From positions 1 through 64,000 of the forward strand of contig CAJTVU010000001.1 in NCBI GenBank assembly GCA_910580235.1: DNA of 64,000 nucleotides. The letters run 5' to 3'. The stretch comes from an uncultured Dorea sp. Its GTDB lineage: Bacteria; Bacillota; Clostridia; Lachnospirales; Lachnospiraceae. Shown one piece after another: positions 50,053-59,478 of this stretch. Position numbers and translations under genes: made by a program. The stretch's first letter is position 1. Every line of letters begins with the position of its first letter. The notes beneath the pieces are model-generated. The model was not told the DNA's origin. It searched no databases and was given only the letters and a program-made list of their open reading frames with translations.

Positions 50053-53007
50053 CTAATCGCCGCTTGTAACCCCTACCTGGATCTCGGCCGCGACACCAGT
50101 GACCAGCTCTTCTTCCGTTGCCAGGCCGTAATAGTACTTCATTATATCTCTGGCAACCTCGCAGGTGTATACGGACGAATATCCATTGGCGATACGGGTC
50201 GCAAAGGCAATGTCTGGATTTTCACTTGGAGAGAAGCCGACGAACAATGCATGATCCGCATGGGCTTTGCTCTGCTGGGCAGAGCCTGTCTTCCCGTACA
50301 GCTGCACCTCGCTCCGGTTCAGCTCCGTAAACGTCTTACTATTCTCTACTCGCACCACTTCCCGCATCCCACTGTGGATCGATTCCCACGTGGAAGGGTC
50401 GAGCTTTGTTATCTCCTGTCTGGCTTCCGGCTTGAATTCCTCGATCGTATCGCCGTTCAAGTCAGTCACTTTATCTAAAAGGGTCAGATCATAAACAGTC
50501 CCTCTGTTGGCCACTGCGGTGACATACCTGGCAAGCTGGCTGACCGTATAGTTGTTCGTGCCCTGCCCAATGGCAGATCGCACAGAGTCCTGGTCTGAGA
50601 TCTCAGGCTCGGCCTCCGGGATCTCAAGGCCGCTTACAGCGTCCAGCCCGAACATCTCCGCATATTCCGTCAGCACGCCAATGCCTCTGTCGCTGGAGTA
50701 ATAAGCCTCTGTCGCATTTCCCTGCGCGCCGTCTGAGCCGACCAGTCCGAACCCTTCTGCATCCAGCCCCATACGGTACCCCGCCTCGTAAAAATAGCAG
50801 TTGCAGGAATGCTCAAGCGCGGTCTCCACATTCACGCTCCCATGGGCGTAAGGATGGATCCAGCATTTCGGGTTCGGCTCTACCTTCCCATAAGTCCCCT
50901 GGCAATACACCGTCTCGTCCGGGGCGATCAACCCTTCTGTGAGCGTCGCCGCGGCAGACACCATCTTATACGTAGAGCCCGGCGCTGTCTTCTCCTGGGT
51001 GGCGCTGTTATAGAACGGCCGGGAGCCCGCCGTCACAAGCTGGTTATAATAAGCAGAATCCATCGTGTTGGCAAGCCGGTTATTGTCATATCCCGGATAA
51101 GAGACGCAGGCCAGCACCTGCCCATTATCCGGGTCGGTGATCACCATAGAGCCTGTGCAAGGCTCAAGAGCCAGCTGGCCGGGGGTGAGCTCCAGCGTCT
51201 GTATCTTTCCTCTTACGAAATCATAGGGGTACATCTCCCCGGTAAGGAGCGCGCTGTACTGTGCCTCGTCGTATTCCAGTACCCCCTGCTCATATAGTAT
51301 AAGGCAGAGCTGCCGCCCCGTCACTGTGCCAGAGCGGATCATGTATCGGTACAGCAATTTGTCAAAAGCCGTATTGTCCCGCAGACAGTCGATGATAAAT
51401 GCTACAAGCCCCTGGTACAGCTCCCCGGAATCGGAATATTTCCCACCGTCCGATACGTAGTCCTGCAGCTTGGACGTGTCGATCCAGTTTTTGGAGATGG
51501 CATAATTCAGATACTCGTAAATATTTATAGACTCTTCCTTCGTCCATGCCCGGTACGTCTCGTCTCCGGCGTCGACCGCATCTGCCATCAGGACGCCTTC
51601 GCCGGAAGTGAGGATGTCGTTGACAATGTAGAGCATATATGCCTGCATCTCCCGGGACATGTCCCCGTACGCCGGGGCGCCGGGATCCAGGAGAGCGCCG
51701 GAAATATCAGAAAGACGCGTCTCTCTGTAAGAAGTAAGGATGGACGCGACTTCCTGCTCCATAGCCCCCGCCTCCTCGTCATAGAAATGGTTCATATCCA
51801 GGATCCCGTTCTCAATAAAAGAATTGTACACATCCCCGATCGGTATAATGACATCATTCCCATCCTCGAGATTTGTGCGGTCATAGTCAAGGGCATTCTG
51901 GATCTTCGCCAGGAGGATCCCTGCCAGCTCCTGTTCTATTACATGATAGACGACCCGCTGCAAGCTTGCATCGATGGACAGATACAGGTTGTCCCCCGCC
52001 TCAGACTCAGATTCAGATACTGTGTCGATGATCTTCCCAACGTTGTTCACATAGAGCTTGACCTTGCCCTTCTTTCCCTTTAAGGTGGAATCCATCTCCT
52101 TCTCGATCCCGGACTTGCCGACGGTGTCCGTCTTGTCATACTCTTTTTGCTGCGCCTTGCTCAAAGCGTCATATTCCTCGTTGGAGATCTGCCCCGTGTA
52201 GCCGATGATATTGGAAAAGCAATAGCTGTCATTGTAACGGCGCAGAGACGTCTCCTCTATGCTGACTCCCTGCAGCGTGTCCATATTCTCCATAATGTCC
52301 GCTACAGTCTTCTCAGACACATCTTCCGCTATCGTGATAAGAAGGAATTTCTGATAGCTGTTCAAAGAGATGGCATAGCGGATATTGATCAGCTTCAGCA
52401 CTTCCTCCCTGCTCAGCTCTTCCTGGTCGATTCCATAGCCGTATACTTTATCCGTACAGAGATAATCGATCACTTCCCCGGCCGACTGTCCCTGCTGCTC
52501 CACAGACAGCTCCTCAATAGTCCTCTTCCCATAGATGTCGGCGATGAACCGAAGCCTCTGGGTATCGCTTTCCGCCACATATATATAATTCCCGTCATTG
52601 TCCAGGATAATCCCAAAATCGCTGATGACCGTATCGCCGTTAGATTCTACTATGTCGATGACGGTGGAGATGACCTTATTAAGCTCCTCGTTCTTATGCT
52701 GGGTAGAATCATACTCCCCGGTATCTTCAATAGTGACAGAATAAGCAAGCTCATTGTAGGCGAGAAGATTGCCGTTACGGTCATAGATATTCCCGCGCGT
52801 CCCCTCTACCGTCCTCGTCTTCTGGATCTGCAGCTCATACCGGTCCGCATAGTCCTGCCCCTTCACGATCTGAAGGTAGAAGACACGCTGTACTAAAATA
52901 GCCGACAAGATACAGAAAAAGATAACGACCATGAACACTCTTGATTTTACGATTTCATTTATGCCGGATTTGATCCGTTCCCACAAATTAGACAAATCTG
53001 CTTGCAC
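50053..53007 (-). CDS. mrdA: Penicillin-binding protein 2, elongation transpeptidase
   Basis: A 984-residue class B PBP. A membrane helix at about 24-45 is followed by a large dimerisation domain, then the transpeptidase with GSTYKMV (Ser about 677), SCN in EHSCNCYF (about 734) and YGKTGSAQQ (about 904). It is some 350 residues longer than E. coli PBP2 (633); the extra part lies between about 360 and 620. The frame opens at GTG 53007, overlapping mreD; TTG 52995 has a better-spaced AAAGGAG. Confidence 0.94.
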   Translation of the reverse strand: MQADLSNLWERIKSGINEIVKSRVFMVVIFFCILSAILVQRVFYLQIVKGQDYADRYELQIQKTRTVEGTRGNIYDRNGNLLAYNELAYSVTIEDTGEYDSTQHKNEELNKVISTVIDIVESNGDTVISDFGIILDNDGNYIYVAESDTQRLRFIADIYGKRTIEELSVEQQGQSAGEVIDYLCTDKVYGYGIDQEELSREEVLKLINIRYAISLNSYQKFLLITIAEDVSEKTVADIMENMDTLQGVSIEETSLRRYNDSYCFSNIIGYTGQISNEEYDALSKAQQKEYDKTDTVGKSGIEKEMDSTLKGKKGKVKLYVNNVGKIIDTVSESESEAGDNLYLSIDASLQRVVYHVIEQELAGILLAKIQNALDYDRTNLEDGNDVIIPIGDVYNSFIENGILDMNHFYDEEAGAMEQEVASILTSYRETRLSDISGALLDPGAPAYGDMSREMQAYMLYIVNDILTSGEGVLMADAVDAGDETYRAWTKEESINIYEYLNYAISKNWIDTSKLQDYVSDGGKYSDSGELYQGLVAFIIDCLRDNTAFDKLLYRYMIRSGTVTGRQLCLILYEQGVLEYDEAQYSALLTGEMYPYDFVRGKIQTLELTPGQLALEPCTGSMVITDPDNGQVLACVSYPGYDNNRLANTMDSAYYNQLVTAGSRPFYNSATQEKTAPGSTYKMVSAAATLTEGLIAPDETVYCQGTYGKVEPNPKCWIHPYAHGSVNVETALEHSCNCYFYEAGYRMGLDAEGFGLVGSDGAQGNATEAYYSSDRGIGVLTEYAEMFGLDAVSGLEIPEAEPEISDQDSVRSAIGQGTNNYTVSQLARYVTAVANRGTVYDLTLLDKVTDLNGDTIEEFKPEARQEITKLDPSTWESIHSGMREVVRVENSKTFTELNRSEVQLYGKTGSAQQSKAHADHALFVGFSPSENPDIAFATRIANGYSSVYTCEVARDIMKYYYGLATEEELVTGVAAEIQVGVTSGD

Positions 53008-53506
53008 TCCTTTGTTCTTCTGCTTCTAACTTTTTATTGATGTGCAGTATGATCTGATATAAGATCAAAGTTGCCAGTATCGTATATACAAGCTCCGGGA
53101 AGATAATAGACAAAAGGTGGCTGGAAAATGCAAAATCTCCCCGCAGCGCATACAGACAGAAATAAGTGACGCCGCCGTAGAACAGTTCGCTCGTGGCGAT
53201 CAGCCCGATCGGAAGCTTAATGTCCTCATCATAGAACAAGCGCTTGAAACATCCGTTCCCATAGCCTATGACCGTGAACAGGAGCATATTGAACCCAAGG
53301 GAAGAGCCCCAGAACACATCCATAAAAAGCCCGGACACAATCCCCACTGCCATGCCTGCTTTCTTCCCTCTCATAAAGCCGAAAGAAGCCGTTACGATGA
53401 CGAGCAGGTTCGGCCCCACCGACGCGAACAGGAAATACGGCAGCACCGTGCTCTGCAGCAGGAAAGAGATGAGGATTATGATAAATACCGTAATATTCCT
53501 TTTCAT
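52988..53506 (-). CDS. mreD: Rod shape-determining protein MreD
   Basis: A 172-residue membrane protein with about five helices of MreD type: FIIILISFLLQSTVLPYF, GLFMDVFWGSSLGFNMLLFTVIGYGNG. It connects MreC with the elongation machinery. Start ATG 53506 overlaps the mreC stop. Confidence 0.93.
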   Translation of the reverse strand: MKRNITVFIIILISFLLQSTVLPYFLFASVGPNLLVIVTASFGFMRGKKAGMAVGIVSGLFMDVFWGSSLGFNMLLFTVIGYGNGCFKRLFYDEDIKLPIGLIATSELFYGGVTYFCLYALRGDFAFSSHLLSIIFPELVYTILATLILYQIILHINKKLEAEEQRSASRFV

Positions 53507-54369
53507 TCGCTCTCCCTCTCTCCTGTCATGTCCTTTTTCGTCGTCGTAATGACCAGTACTTCCTGCAATTTAGAAAAATCCACAGCGGGCGTAATATACC
53601 CCGAGCGTGTCAGGTTATTGGCGTCTACCTCAATGTCGCTTATATAGCCGATGAACAGTCCCTGCACAAAACGGTCGCTCACATGAGAGGTCACGATCTG
53701 CTCCCCCACCTGGATATCATTGTCGTTGTTGGCCAGCTTCTCAAACCTGATCCTCCCGTCCGATATGAGGCTTAAGTCTCCCCTGACCATACAAGTATCG
53801 GAAGTGGACAGCACCATACCGCTTACGTTGCTGGCATCATCAATGATGGATCTTACTCTGGCGTAATCCGGCCCCACTTCCGTCACAGTCCCTACAAGGC
53901 CGCTCCCCGCAAGCACATTACAGTCTACTTTAATGCCGTCGTTGCTTCCTTTATCAATGGTAAAATCACTGAACCAGTTGCTCCCATTGTTGGCAATGAC
54001 ATGGGCGCCGATCTTTTCATAGTCCGAATAGTTCTCATCCAGCTGATAAAGCTCTCTGAGCCTTTCCAGCTCATACTGTTCCTGCCGAAGCCTCGTATTC
54101 TCGATGTTCAGCTCATCCACTTTCGCCTGCAGGGCGTCTTTCTCGTCCCGCACATCCTGCAGTGTATCGAAATTATCAGAAAGGTCGCTTAAATAGCGCC
54201 CTACATAGCTGATGCCCTTCTGCATAGGTACTACCGTATAATTCCCAATGAACCGCAGCGGACCCCCTCCGTCAGTAAAACGCTCGACTCCCATAAGGAG
54301 AAGGCAGCCCGCTGACAGCACGATCAGCCAGTATTTACTTGAAAGCGAAGATTGCTTCTTAATTTTCAT
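53503..54369 (-). CDS. mreC: Rod shape-determining protein MreC
   Basis: A 288-residue protein with one N-terminal helix (about 12-25), a coiled coil at about 65-110 (RDEKDALQAKVDELNIENTRLRQ) and a C-terminal beta-barrel pair including ANNGSNWFSDFTIDKGSNDGI and GLVGTVTEVG. It bridges MreB with the periplasmic-side synthases. It lies 1 bp after mreB. Confidence 0.95.
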   Translation of the reverse strand: MKIKKQSSLSSKYWLIVLSAGCLLLMGVERFTDGGGPLRFIGNYTVVPMQKGISYVGRYLSDLSDNFDTLQDVRDEKDALQAKVDELNIENTRLRQEQYELERLRELYQLDENYSDYEKIGAHVIANNGSNWFSDFTIDKGSNDGIKVDCNVLAGSGLVGTVTEVGPDYARVRSIIDDASNVSGMVLSTSDTCMVRGDLSLISDGRIRFEKLANNDNDIQVGEQIVTSHVSDRFVQGLFIGYISDIEVDANNLTRSGYITPAVDFSKLQEVLVITTTKKDMTGERESE

Positions 54370-54370
54370 A

Positions 54371-55393
54371 TTATCTCATCCACCTATATCTTTCATCCAG
54401 CATAGAATACGCCAGCTGGCTGAGTTCCTTTGACATAATGATCTTCTTAAGCCCGGTCACGGAACAGATCTCCGGGTTTTCCGCCGCCCGTGTCGGGATC
54501 CCGATATTCTTCTCAATGTAGGCGTCCAGCCCTTCCGTGTTGGCAATGCCGCCCGTCAGGAAGATCCCGTTCTGCCGGATCGATTTGCGTATCTCCGGCG
54601 GCGTCCGGTCAAGAAGGGAGCGGATCGCCCTTAAGCACTCCAGCAGCGGCTCCTTGATGGCGGCCCGCACAAGGTTGATCGAGATCGTCTTCTGGGTCGG
54701 CACTCCCGTAATGAGATCGCGCCCCGCTACCATGAACGCAGCGTCCGAATCCGCCTTAAATATCTCAAACCTGCGCCTTAATGCCTCCGCCGTATGGCTT
54801 CCGATTAAAAAATCATGGCTGTTCCGTATGAGAGTGATGATCGCCTGATCGTAGCTCCTCCCACCGATAGGGAGAAGGCGGTTCAAGATCATCCCTCCTG
54901 CGGCAAGGACGGACAGCTCCGTCGTCTCGCCGCCAAAATTCACGATGAACACGCCGTTCGTGTTGCGTGTGTCTATATCAAGGCCGATGGCGTCTGCGAT
55001 GGATCGCTCCACGATATTTACTTCCTTCGCCCTCGCGGTAGAATGGATGACCAGATCGAAAAAGGCCTTTTTCTGCACTTCTGTGACGTCGGTCGGGACC
55101 GCGATGACATATGCGGAGCCATGTGCGAGCTGTCTGTTCGCCTTCAGCAAGTTCTGCAGAAGGAACTGCATATCATGGAACCCGGATATGACTCCGGCCT
55201 TCATGGGAAAAAGCACTTCAATAGAATCTGGAGTCTTCTCGTACATCTTATAAGCCTCGTCCCCGATAGCGAAGATCTCCTGTTTCTCTTTCATCGCAAT
55301 GACGCTCTTCTCTGTCCAGATGGCGTCCTGCTTCTTATCGTAGACTTTGATTTCGTAAGAGCCAAGGTCAAGCCCGTATGTGTTTCTTGCCAT
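54371..55393 (-). CDS. mreB: Divergent MreB-like rod shape protein
   Basis: A 340-residue actin homologue by fold and position (mreB-mreC-mreD order). The phosphate-1 loop reads YGLDLGSYEIKVYDKK, where canonical MreB has DLGTANT. The phosphate-2 loop reads VNFGGETTE (151-159) instead of VDIGGGTTE, so the acidic residue is Asn152. TGGIANTEGLDAY matches the adenosine loop. Possibly it hydrolyses ATP slowly or not at all. Related divergent copies occur in this group; a canonical MreB may lie elsewhere. Start ATG 55393. Confidence 0.88.
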   Translation of the reverse strand: MARNTYGLDLGSYEIKVYDKKQDAIWTEKSVIAMKEKQEIFAIGDEAYKMYEKTPDSIEVLFPMKAGVISGFHDMQFLLQNLLKANRQLAHGSAYVIAVPTDVTEVQKKAFFDLVIHSTARAKEVNIVERSIADAIGLDIDTRNTNGVFIVNFGGETTELSVLAAGGMILNRLLPIGGRSYDQAIITLIRNSHDFLIGSHTAEALRRRFEIFKADSDAAFMVAGRDLITGVPTQKTISINLVRAAIKEPLLECLRAIRSLLDRTPPEIRKSIRQNGIFLTGGIANTEGLDAYIEKNIGIPTRAAENPEICSVTGLKKIIMSKELSQLAYSMLDERYRWMR

Positions 55394-55409
55394 ATAGATA
55401 ATCCTTTCT

Positions 55410-56102
55410 TTATAAAAGGCCCTCTCTGCGGAAGCTGATATAACGATTATTGCCAATAATAATATGGTCTAACAGCTCGATCCCGATCAGCTCCCCAGCC
55501 TTCATGATGCGCTTCGTAAGCAGCATGTCCTCCGTGCTTGGAGCCGGATCACCGCTTGGATGATTGTGCATGATTATAATGGATACGGCATTCTTCTGTA
55601 ATGCCTCTATAAAAAGCTCCCTCGGGGTAATAAGGGAAGCGTTCACCGTCCCTTTGGAGATGTCCGTCTCGCCCATAAGCTTCGATCTGGAATTCAGCAT
55701 CAGAAGCTTCATGCGCTCCTGTCTGTCATGACGCAGATCCTCCATATAGTACTGTGCAATGGAATCCGGATCCTTGAAGCTTAGCAGCTCGTGGGCGGAC
55801 TCTTTTGCCAGCCTCTTTGCAAGCTCCGAGATGCACGATATCTGGATCGCCTTCACTTTGCCGATCCCACGGATCCTTTTTAATCGTTCTCTGCTGAACT
55901 GGTGGATGCTAAGAAGCCCTGTCTCTCCTGCATGGTACAGGATCCGCTCTGCGAGCACGAGAGCGTTCTCGCCCCTCGTCCCCGTACGCAGAAGGACTGC
56001 CAAAAGCTCTGCGTCGCTTAAGCTCTCTGCGCCCCTCCTCTCGCATTTCTCATAGGGACGCTCTATGGCCGGTATTTCTTTCATAGTATGAGTCTGATTC
56101 AT
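55410..56102 (-). CDS. radC: RadC/YsxA-family JAB-domain protein
   Basis: A 230-residue protein with an N-terminal helix-hairpin-helix region (RIRGIGKVKAIQIS) and a C-terminal JAB1/MPN metalloprotease-like domain with IIMHNHPSGDPAPSTED. The RadC name is historical; a DNA repair role is doubtful. ATG has AAAGGAAG upstream. It sits before mreB, as in Bacillus. Confidence 0.94.
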   Translation of the reverse strand: MNQTHTMKEIPAIERPYEKCERRGAESLSDAELLAVLLRTGTRGENALVLAERILYHAGETGLLSIHQFSRERLKRIRGIGKVKAIQISCISELAKRLAKESAHELLSFKDPDSIAQYYMEDLRHDRQERMKLLMLNSRSKLMGETDISKGTVNASLITPRELFIEALQKNAVSIIIMHNHPSGDPAPSTEDMLLTKRIMKAGELIGIELLDHIIIGNNRYISFRREGLL

Positions 56103-56164
56103 ATCTTCCTTTGGATTCAGGCGATGCTCTTTTGTAGGACTTAAGATGCCGGATGACGCCGGCG

Positions 56165-56425
56165 TTATAAGAAGCGGTAAATGATGATCGCGATGACTAC
56201 GCCGATAATGCTGGCGATCGTAATCTTTATCGTAAGACCGAACGTAAGGACTAAAAGCCCCAGATTGAGGACGATCGGCTTCTCCAGCCCGAATGTCTGC
56301 CCGTAGCCAAGCCAGCTAAGCGCGGAGACCCCTTCTGCGAGCATGCCGATAAAGCCGCCCAGCACGATCCCTGCCAGAACAAGCAGGAACAGCGCCCATG
56401 CGTTCTTACTTCCCGTTCCCTTCAT
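56165..56425 (-). CDS. DUF4321 small membrane protein
   Basis: An 86-residue protein with two hydrophobic helices and a Gly-rich GIVLGGFIGML motif; matches the DUF4321 pattern. Function unknown. RBS AGGAGGAG. It stands alone before radC. Confidence 0.85.
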   Translation of the reverse strand: MKGTGSKNAWALFLLVLAGIVLGGFIGMLAEGVSALSWLGYGQTFGLEKPIVLNLGLLVLTFGLTIKITIASIIGVVIAIIIYRFL

Positions 56426-56506
56426 ATGTACTCCTCCTCATATTTCTCTCTCTGAAAACTCAATATATTGTATCATATTTCCAAAAAAGTGTATATACCT
56501 ATTGCC

Positions 56507-58180
56507 TTAAAAATTTCTTAAGACAGCCTCATCTTTGTCGAACGGACAGTATTTCCTGCTGACGGCTTCTGCCACTTTCAGTCCGTCCGTGGCGGATGAT
56601 GTAATACCGCCTGCATATCCTGCCCCCTCGCCGCACGGGTACAGCCCTTTTATACTGCTCTCCATATCCTCGTCCCTTGGGATCCTTACCGGGGAGGACG
56701 TCCTGCTCTCTGCTCCTGTAATGACCGTATCTCCCGCCGCATAGCCTTGTATCTTCTTATCAAATGCCAGGATCCCTTCTTCCAGCGCTTCTGCAAGCGC
56801 GTCCGGGAATATGCTCCTTACATTCCCCCAGGCATAGCCGCCTTTTATCTGTGGGACAATGCTGCCGCCGCCAACAGACGGGACGTTCTTCCTGAAGTCT
56901 TCGAACCGCTGCGCCGGGACAGACCCTCTCCCCTCCCGGTAAGCCGCCGCTTCCAGCTCCCGCTGGAACGCGACGCCCGCAAGAGGGCCGTCCCCGAAAG
57001 CCCTATAATCTTCCGGGGAGACGGTGACGATCACGGCGCTGTTGGCATTGCGCCCGTCCCTTGCGCTGTAGCTCATGCCATTCACGGCGATCTTCCCTTC
57101 CTCAGAAGATGCGTTGACTACATAGCCCCCGGGGCACATGCAGAACGTATACACGCCTCTTCCACTTTCTAAATTGGCCGTCAGCTTATAAGCGGCGGCA
57201 GGAAGATCTGCCCCTGCCTCTCGCCCGTACTGGGCTCTGTCAATAAGCTCCTGCGGGTGCTCTGCCCGGACGCCCACGGCAAAAGACTTGGCCTCCATGT
57301 GCACGCGGCGCTCCTCAAGCATAGAAAATGTATCTCTCGCACTGTGCCCGATGGCAAAGACTGCGATGGACGCATTGATTACATACTCCCTTCCGCTTAC
57401 AGTGTCCATTACCGTAAGCCCCGTAAGCCCTTCTATCCCATCCTCCACAGAGGTGGAGATATCGGTTGCTTTCGTATGAAAGCGCACTTCCCCGCCCATC
57501 TGGATAATGGATCTTCGTATATTCTTCACCACGTCTGCTAAAATGTCCGTACCTATATGGGGCTTGCTCTCGTACAAGATCTCTTTTGGCGCGCCGTGGG
57601 AGGCGAAGAGCCGCAGCACTTCTCTGTTCCGCCCTCCCCGGTCTTTTGTCAGCGTACTTAGCTTCCCGTCCGAGAACGTCCCTGCTCCGCCCTCCCCGAA
57701 CTGGACGTTGGACTCCGGCTTTAGCGGGCCGCCGTTCCAGAACTCTTCCACGTCCTTTATGCGGGAATCCACGTCCATTCCCCGCTCCAGAATAAGGGGG
57801 CGATATCCCATGCGGGCCAGCTCGTACCCGCAGAACAGCCCGGCAGGCCCAGTGCCGATAATGACCGGGCGATGCCTCAATGGCTCCTTGCCGCAGGGCG
57901 TCACAGAGTAGGCGGCTCCTCCGCTCTTTTCTACATAGGAGATATGCCCGCCCTTCTTCTTTTTTAAGATCTGCTTTAAGATGCGCGCTTCCTCCCTCAC
58001 TTCCACATCTACTGTATAGACGTGGAACAGGCATGGCTTTTTCCGGGCGTCTATGGAGTGCTTGCGTATCTCATAGGAGAGCGCCTCCCCCCTCGAGGCG
58101 CCCAGAGCCTTTTCTATTTTCTCTATAATCGCCTCACGCCCCGCAGGGTGCGGCACTTTTAACTGCTCAATCCGAATCAT
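56507..58180 (-). CDS. COG2509-type FAD-dependent dehydrogenase
   Basis: A 557-residue flavoprotein. An N-terminal domain of about 85 residues precedes the dinucleotide fold PVIIGTGPAGLFCGYELARMGY. SNVQFGEGGAGTFSDGKLST and the C-terminal GLYPCGEGAGYAGGITSSATDG are family markers. No substrate is known. Start ATG 58180 follows AGGCGAGG; the longer frame from 58273 is rejected. It is in a row with the BaiN-type paralogue. Confidence 0.9.
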   Translation of the reverse strand: MIRIEQLKVPHPAGREAIIEKIEKALGASRGEALSYEIRKHSIDARKKPCLFHVYTVDVEVREEARILKQILKKKKGGHISYVEKSGGAAYSVTPCGKEPLRHRPVIIGTGPAGLFCGYELARMGYRPLILERGMDVDSRIKDVEEFWNGGPLKPESNVQFGEGGAGTFSDGKLSTLTKDRGGRNREVLRLFASHGAPKEILYESKPHIGTDILADVVKNIRRSIIQMGGEVRFHTKATDISTSVEDGIEGLTGLTVMDTVSGREYVINASIAVFAIGHSARDTFSMLEERRVHMEAKSFAVGVRAEHPQELIDRAQYGREAGADLPAAAYKLTANLESGRGVYTFCMCPGGYVVNASSEEGKIAVNGMSYSARDGRNANSAVIVTVSPEDYRAFGDGPLAGVAFQRELEAAAYREGRGSVPAQRFEDFRKNVPSVGGGSIVPQIKGGYAWGNVRSIFPDALAEALEEGILAFDKKIQGYAAGDTVITGAESRTSSPVRIPRDEDMESSIKGLYPCGEGAGYAGGITSSATDGLKVAEAVSRKYCPFDKDEAVLRNF

Positions 58181-58194
58181 AACCTCGCCTTTCT

Positions 58195-59478
58195 TTAAGC
58201 CTCCTGGCCTGTCCCTCCGTCCGTGATCCCTGCCGCGCATCGCCCCGCTATATATCCGGTCGCCCACGCCCACTGGAGATTATAGCCTCCGCACATGCCG
58301 TCGGCATCCAGAAGCTCTCCTGTAATGTATAGCCCTTTCCGGATCCGGGACTCCATCGTCCCTGCGTCTATCTCCCGAAGCCGCACTCCTCCGGCGCATA
58401 CCTGGGCGTTCTCAAAACCGTTCGTTCCTGCGATTTCAAGAGCCGTGTGCTTCACTGTCCCTATAAGCCGGAATATCTCATCTCTGGACACTTTATACAT
58501 CCAGACATGTGGAGAGATCTCTGCTAGGCGCAAAAGCTCGGGGATCAGCTTGCTGTGGAAGATCCCTGTCAGATACTCCGCCGCCTCCATCTTCCCATCT
58601 CTCATCTGCCGCTTAAAGAAGAGCTCTTTGAGCTCCTCTTCGCTCCTCTCCGGTAAGAAGTCGATCTCCACCCTGACCGGCCTTTTCTCATATAAGGCTT
58701 TCGCCACATAGCGGCTGATCTGGAAGACAGGGATGCCCGAGATGCCGTAAGCCGTAATCTGCACTTCGCCTCTGTCCGAGGACAGCGCCTCTTTTCCCGC
58801 GAAGGCCGTCACAGCCGCCTCCACGCGCACTCCTGCCGCTTTTGCAAGCGGATGCTCTTTCACTTTTAGCTGGACAAGGGCCGGGACCACCGGCACAAGA
58901 GAATGTCCCAGAGACTCCGCCAGCGTGTAGCTGTTCCCTTCTGCGCCCGGCTTTGCCGCCGCCTTCCCCCCGGCGGAGAGGATGACGCGGTCTGCACAGA
59001 ACTCTCCTCTGTCCGTAATTATACGGAATACTTTCTGCGCCGGACGGCTTTGATGTGAAGCCGCCAGGCATATTCCAGACACGCGCGCTCCTGTGTGCAC
59101 TTCCACGCCAAGCCGCCGTGCTTCCATAAGAAGGACGTCCCGCACTGCCGCCGCCTGATTGCTAAGCGGGTATACATATCCGTCCCTCGATCGGACGCAA
59201 AGCCCCAGCCTTTCAAATACACGAAGCGTGTCTTCAAAGCCAAAGCCTTTCAGTACGGCCTCCACCTGATCCATATCCTCGCTTCGATAACATACGCTCT
59301 CCATACGCTCATTGGTCAGGTTGCATCTGCCGTTCCCGGTGGATAGGATCTTTTTCCCGGGGGACGCATCCTGCTCCAGTATAAATACATGGACGTCCCT
59401 GTCCGCCGCTGCAGTAATGGCGGCCATAAGCCCTGAGGCTCCGCCGCCGACAATCCCGATCGCTCTCATCGTCTTCAT
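58195..59478 (-). CDS. BaiN/HI0933-family flavoprotein, second paralogue
   Basis: A 427-residue protein of the same family as the one at 6005: GIVGGGASGLMAAITAA near the N-terminus, STGNGRCNLTN, GGYNLQWAWATGYIAG at the end. It differs in the middle and lacks the GTGSTGDGY-type segment of the first. Start ATG 59478 overlaps the upstream stop (ATGA). Substrate unknown. Confidence 0.88.
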   Translation of the reverse strand: MKTMRAIGIVGGGASGLMAAITAAADRDVHVFILEQDASPGKKILSTGNGRCNLTNERMESVCYRSEDMDQVEAVLKGFGFEDTLRVFERLGLCVRSRDGYVYPLSNQAAAVRDVLLMEARRLGVEVHTGARVSGICLAASHQSRPAQKVFRIITDRGEFCADRVILSAGGKAAAKPGAEGNSYTLAESLGHSLVPVVPALVQLKVKEHPLAKAAGVRVEAAVTAFAGKEALSSDRGEVQITAYGISGIPVFQISRYVAKALYEKRPVRVEIDFLPERSEEELKELFFKRQMRDGKMEAAEYLTGIFHSKLIPELLRLAEISPHVWMYKVSRDEIFRLIGTVKHTALEIAGTNGFENAQVCAGGVRLREIDAGTMESRIRKGLYITGELLDADGMCGGYNLQWAWATGYIAGRCAAGITDGGTGQEA

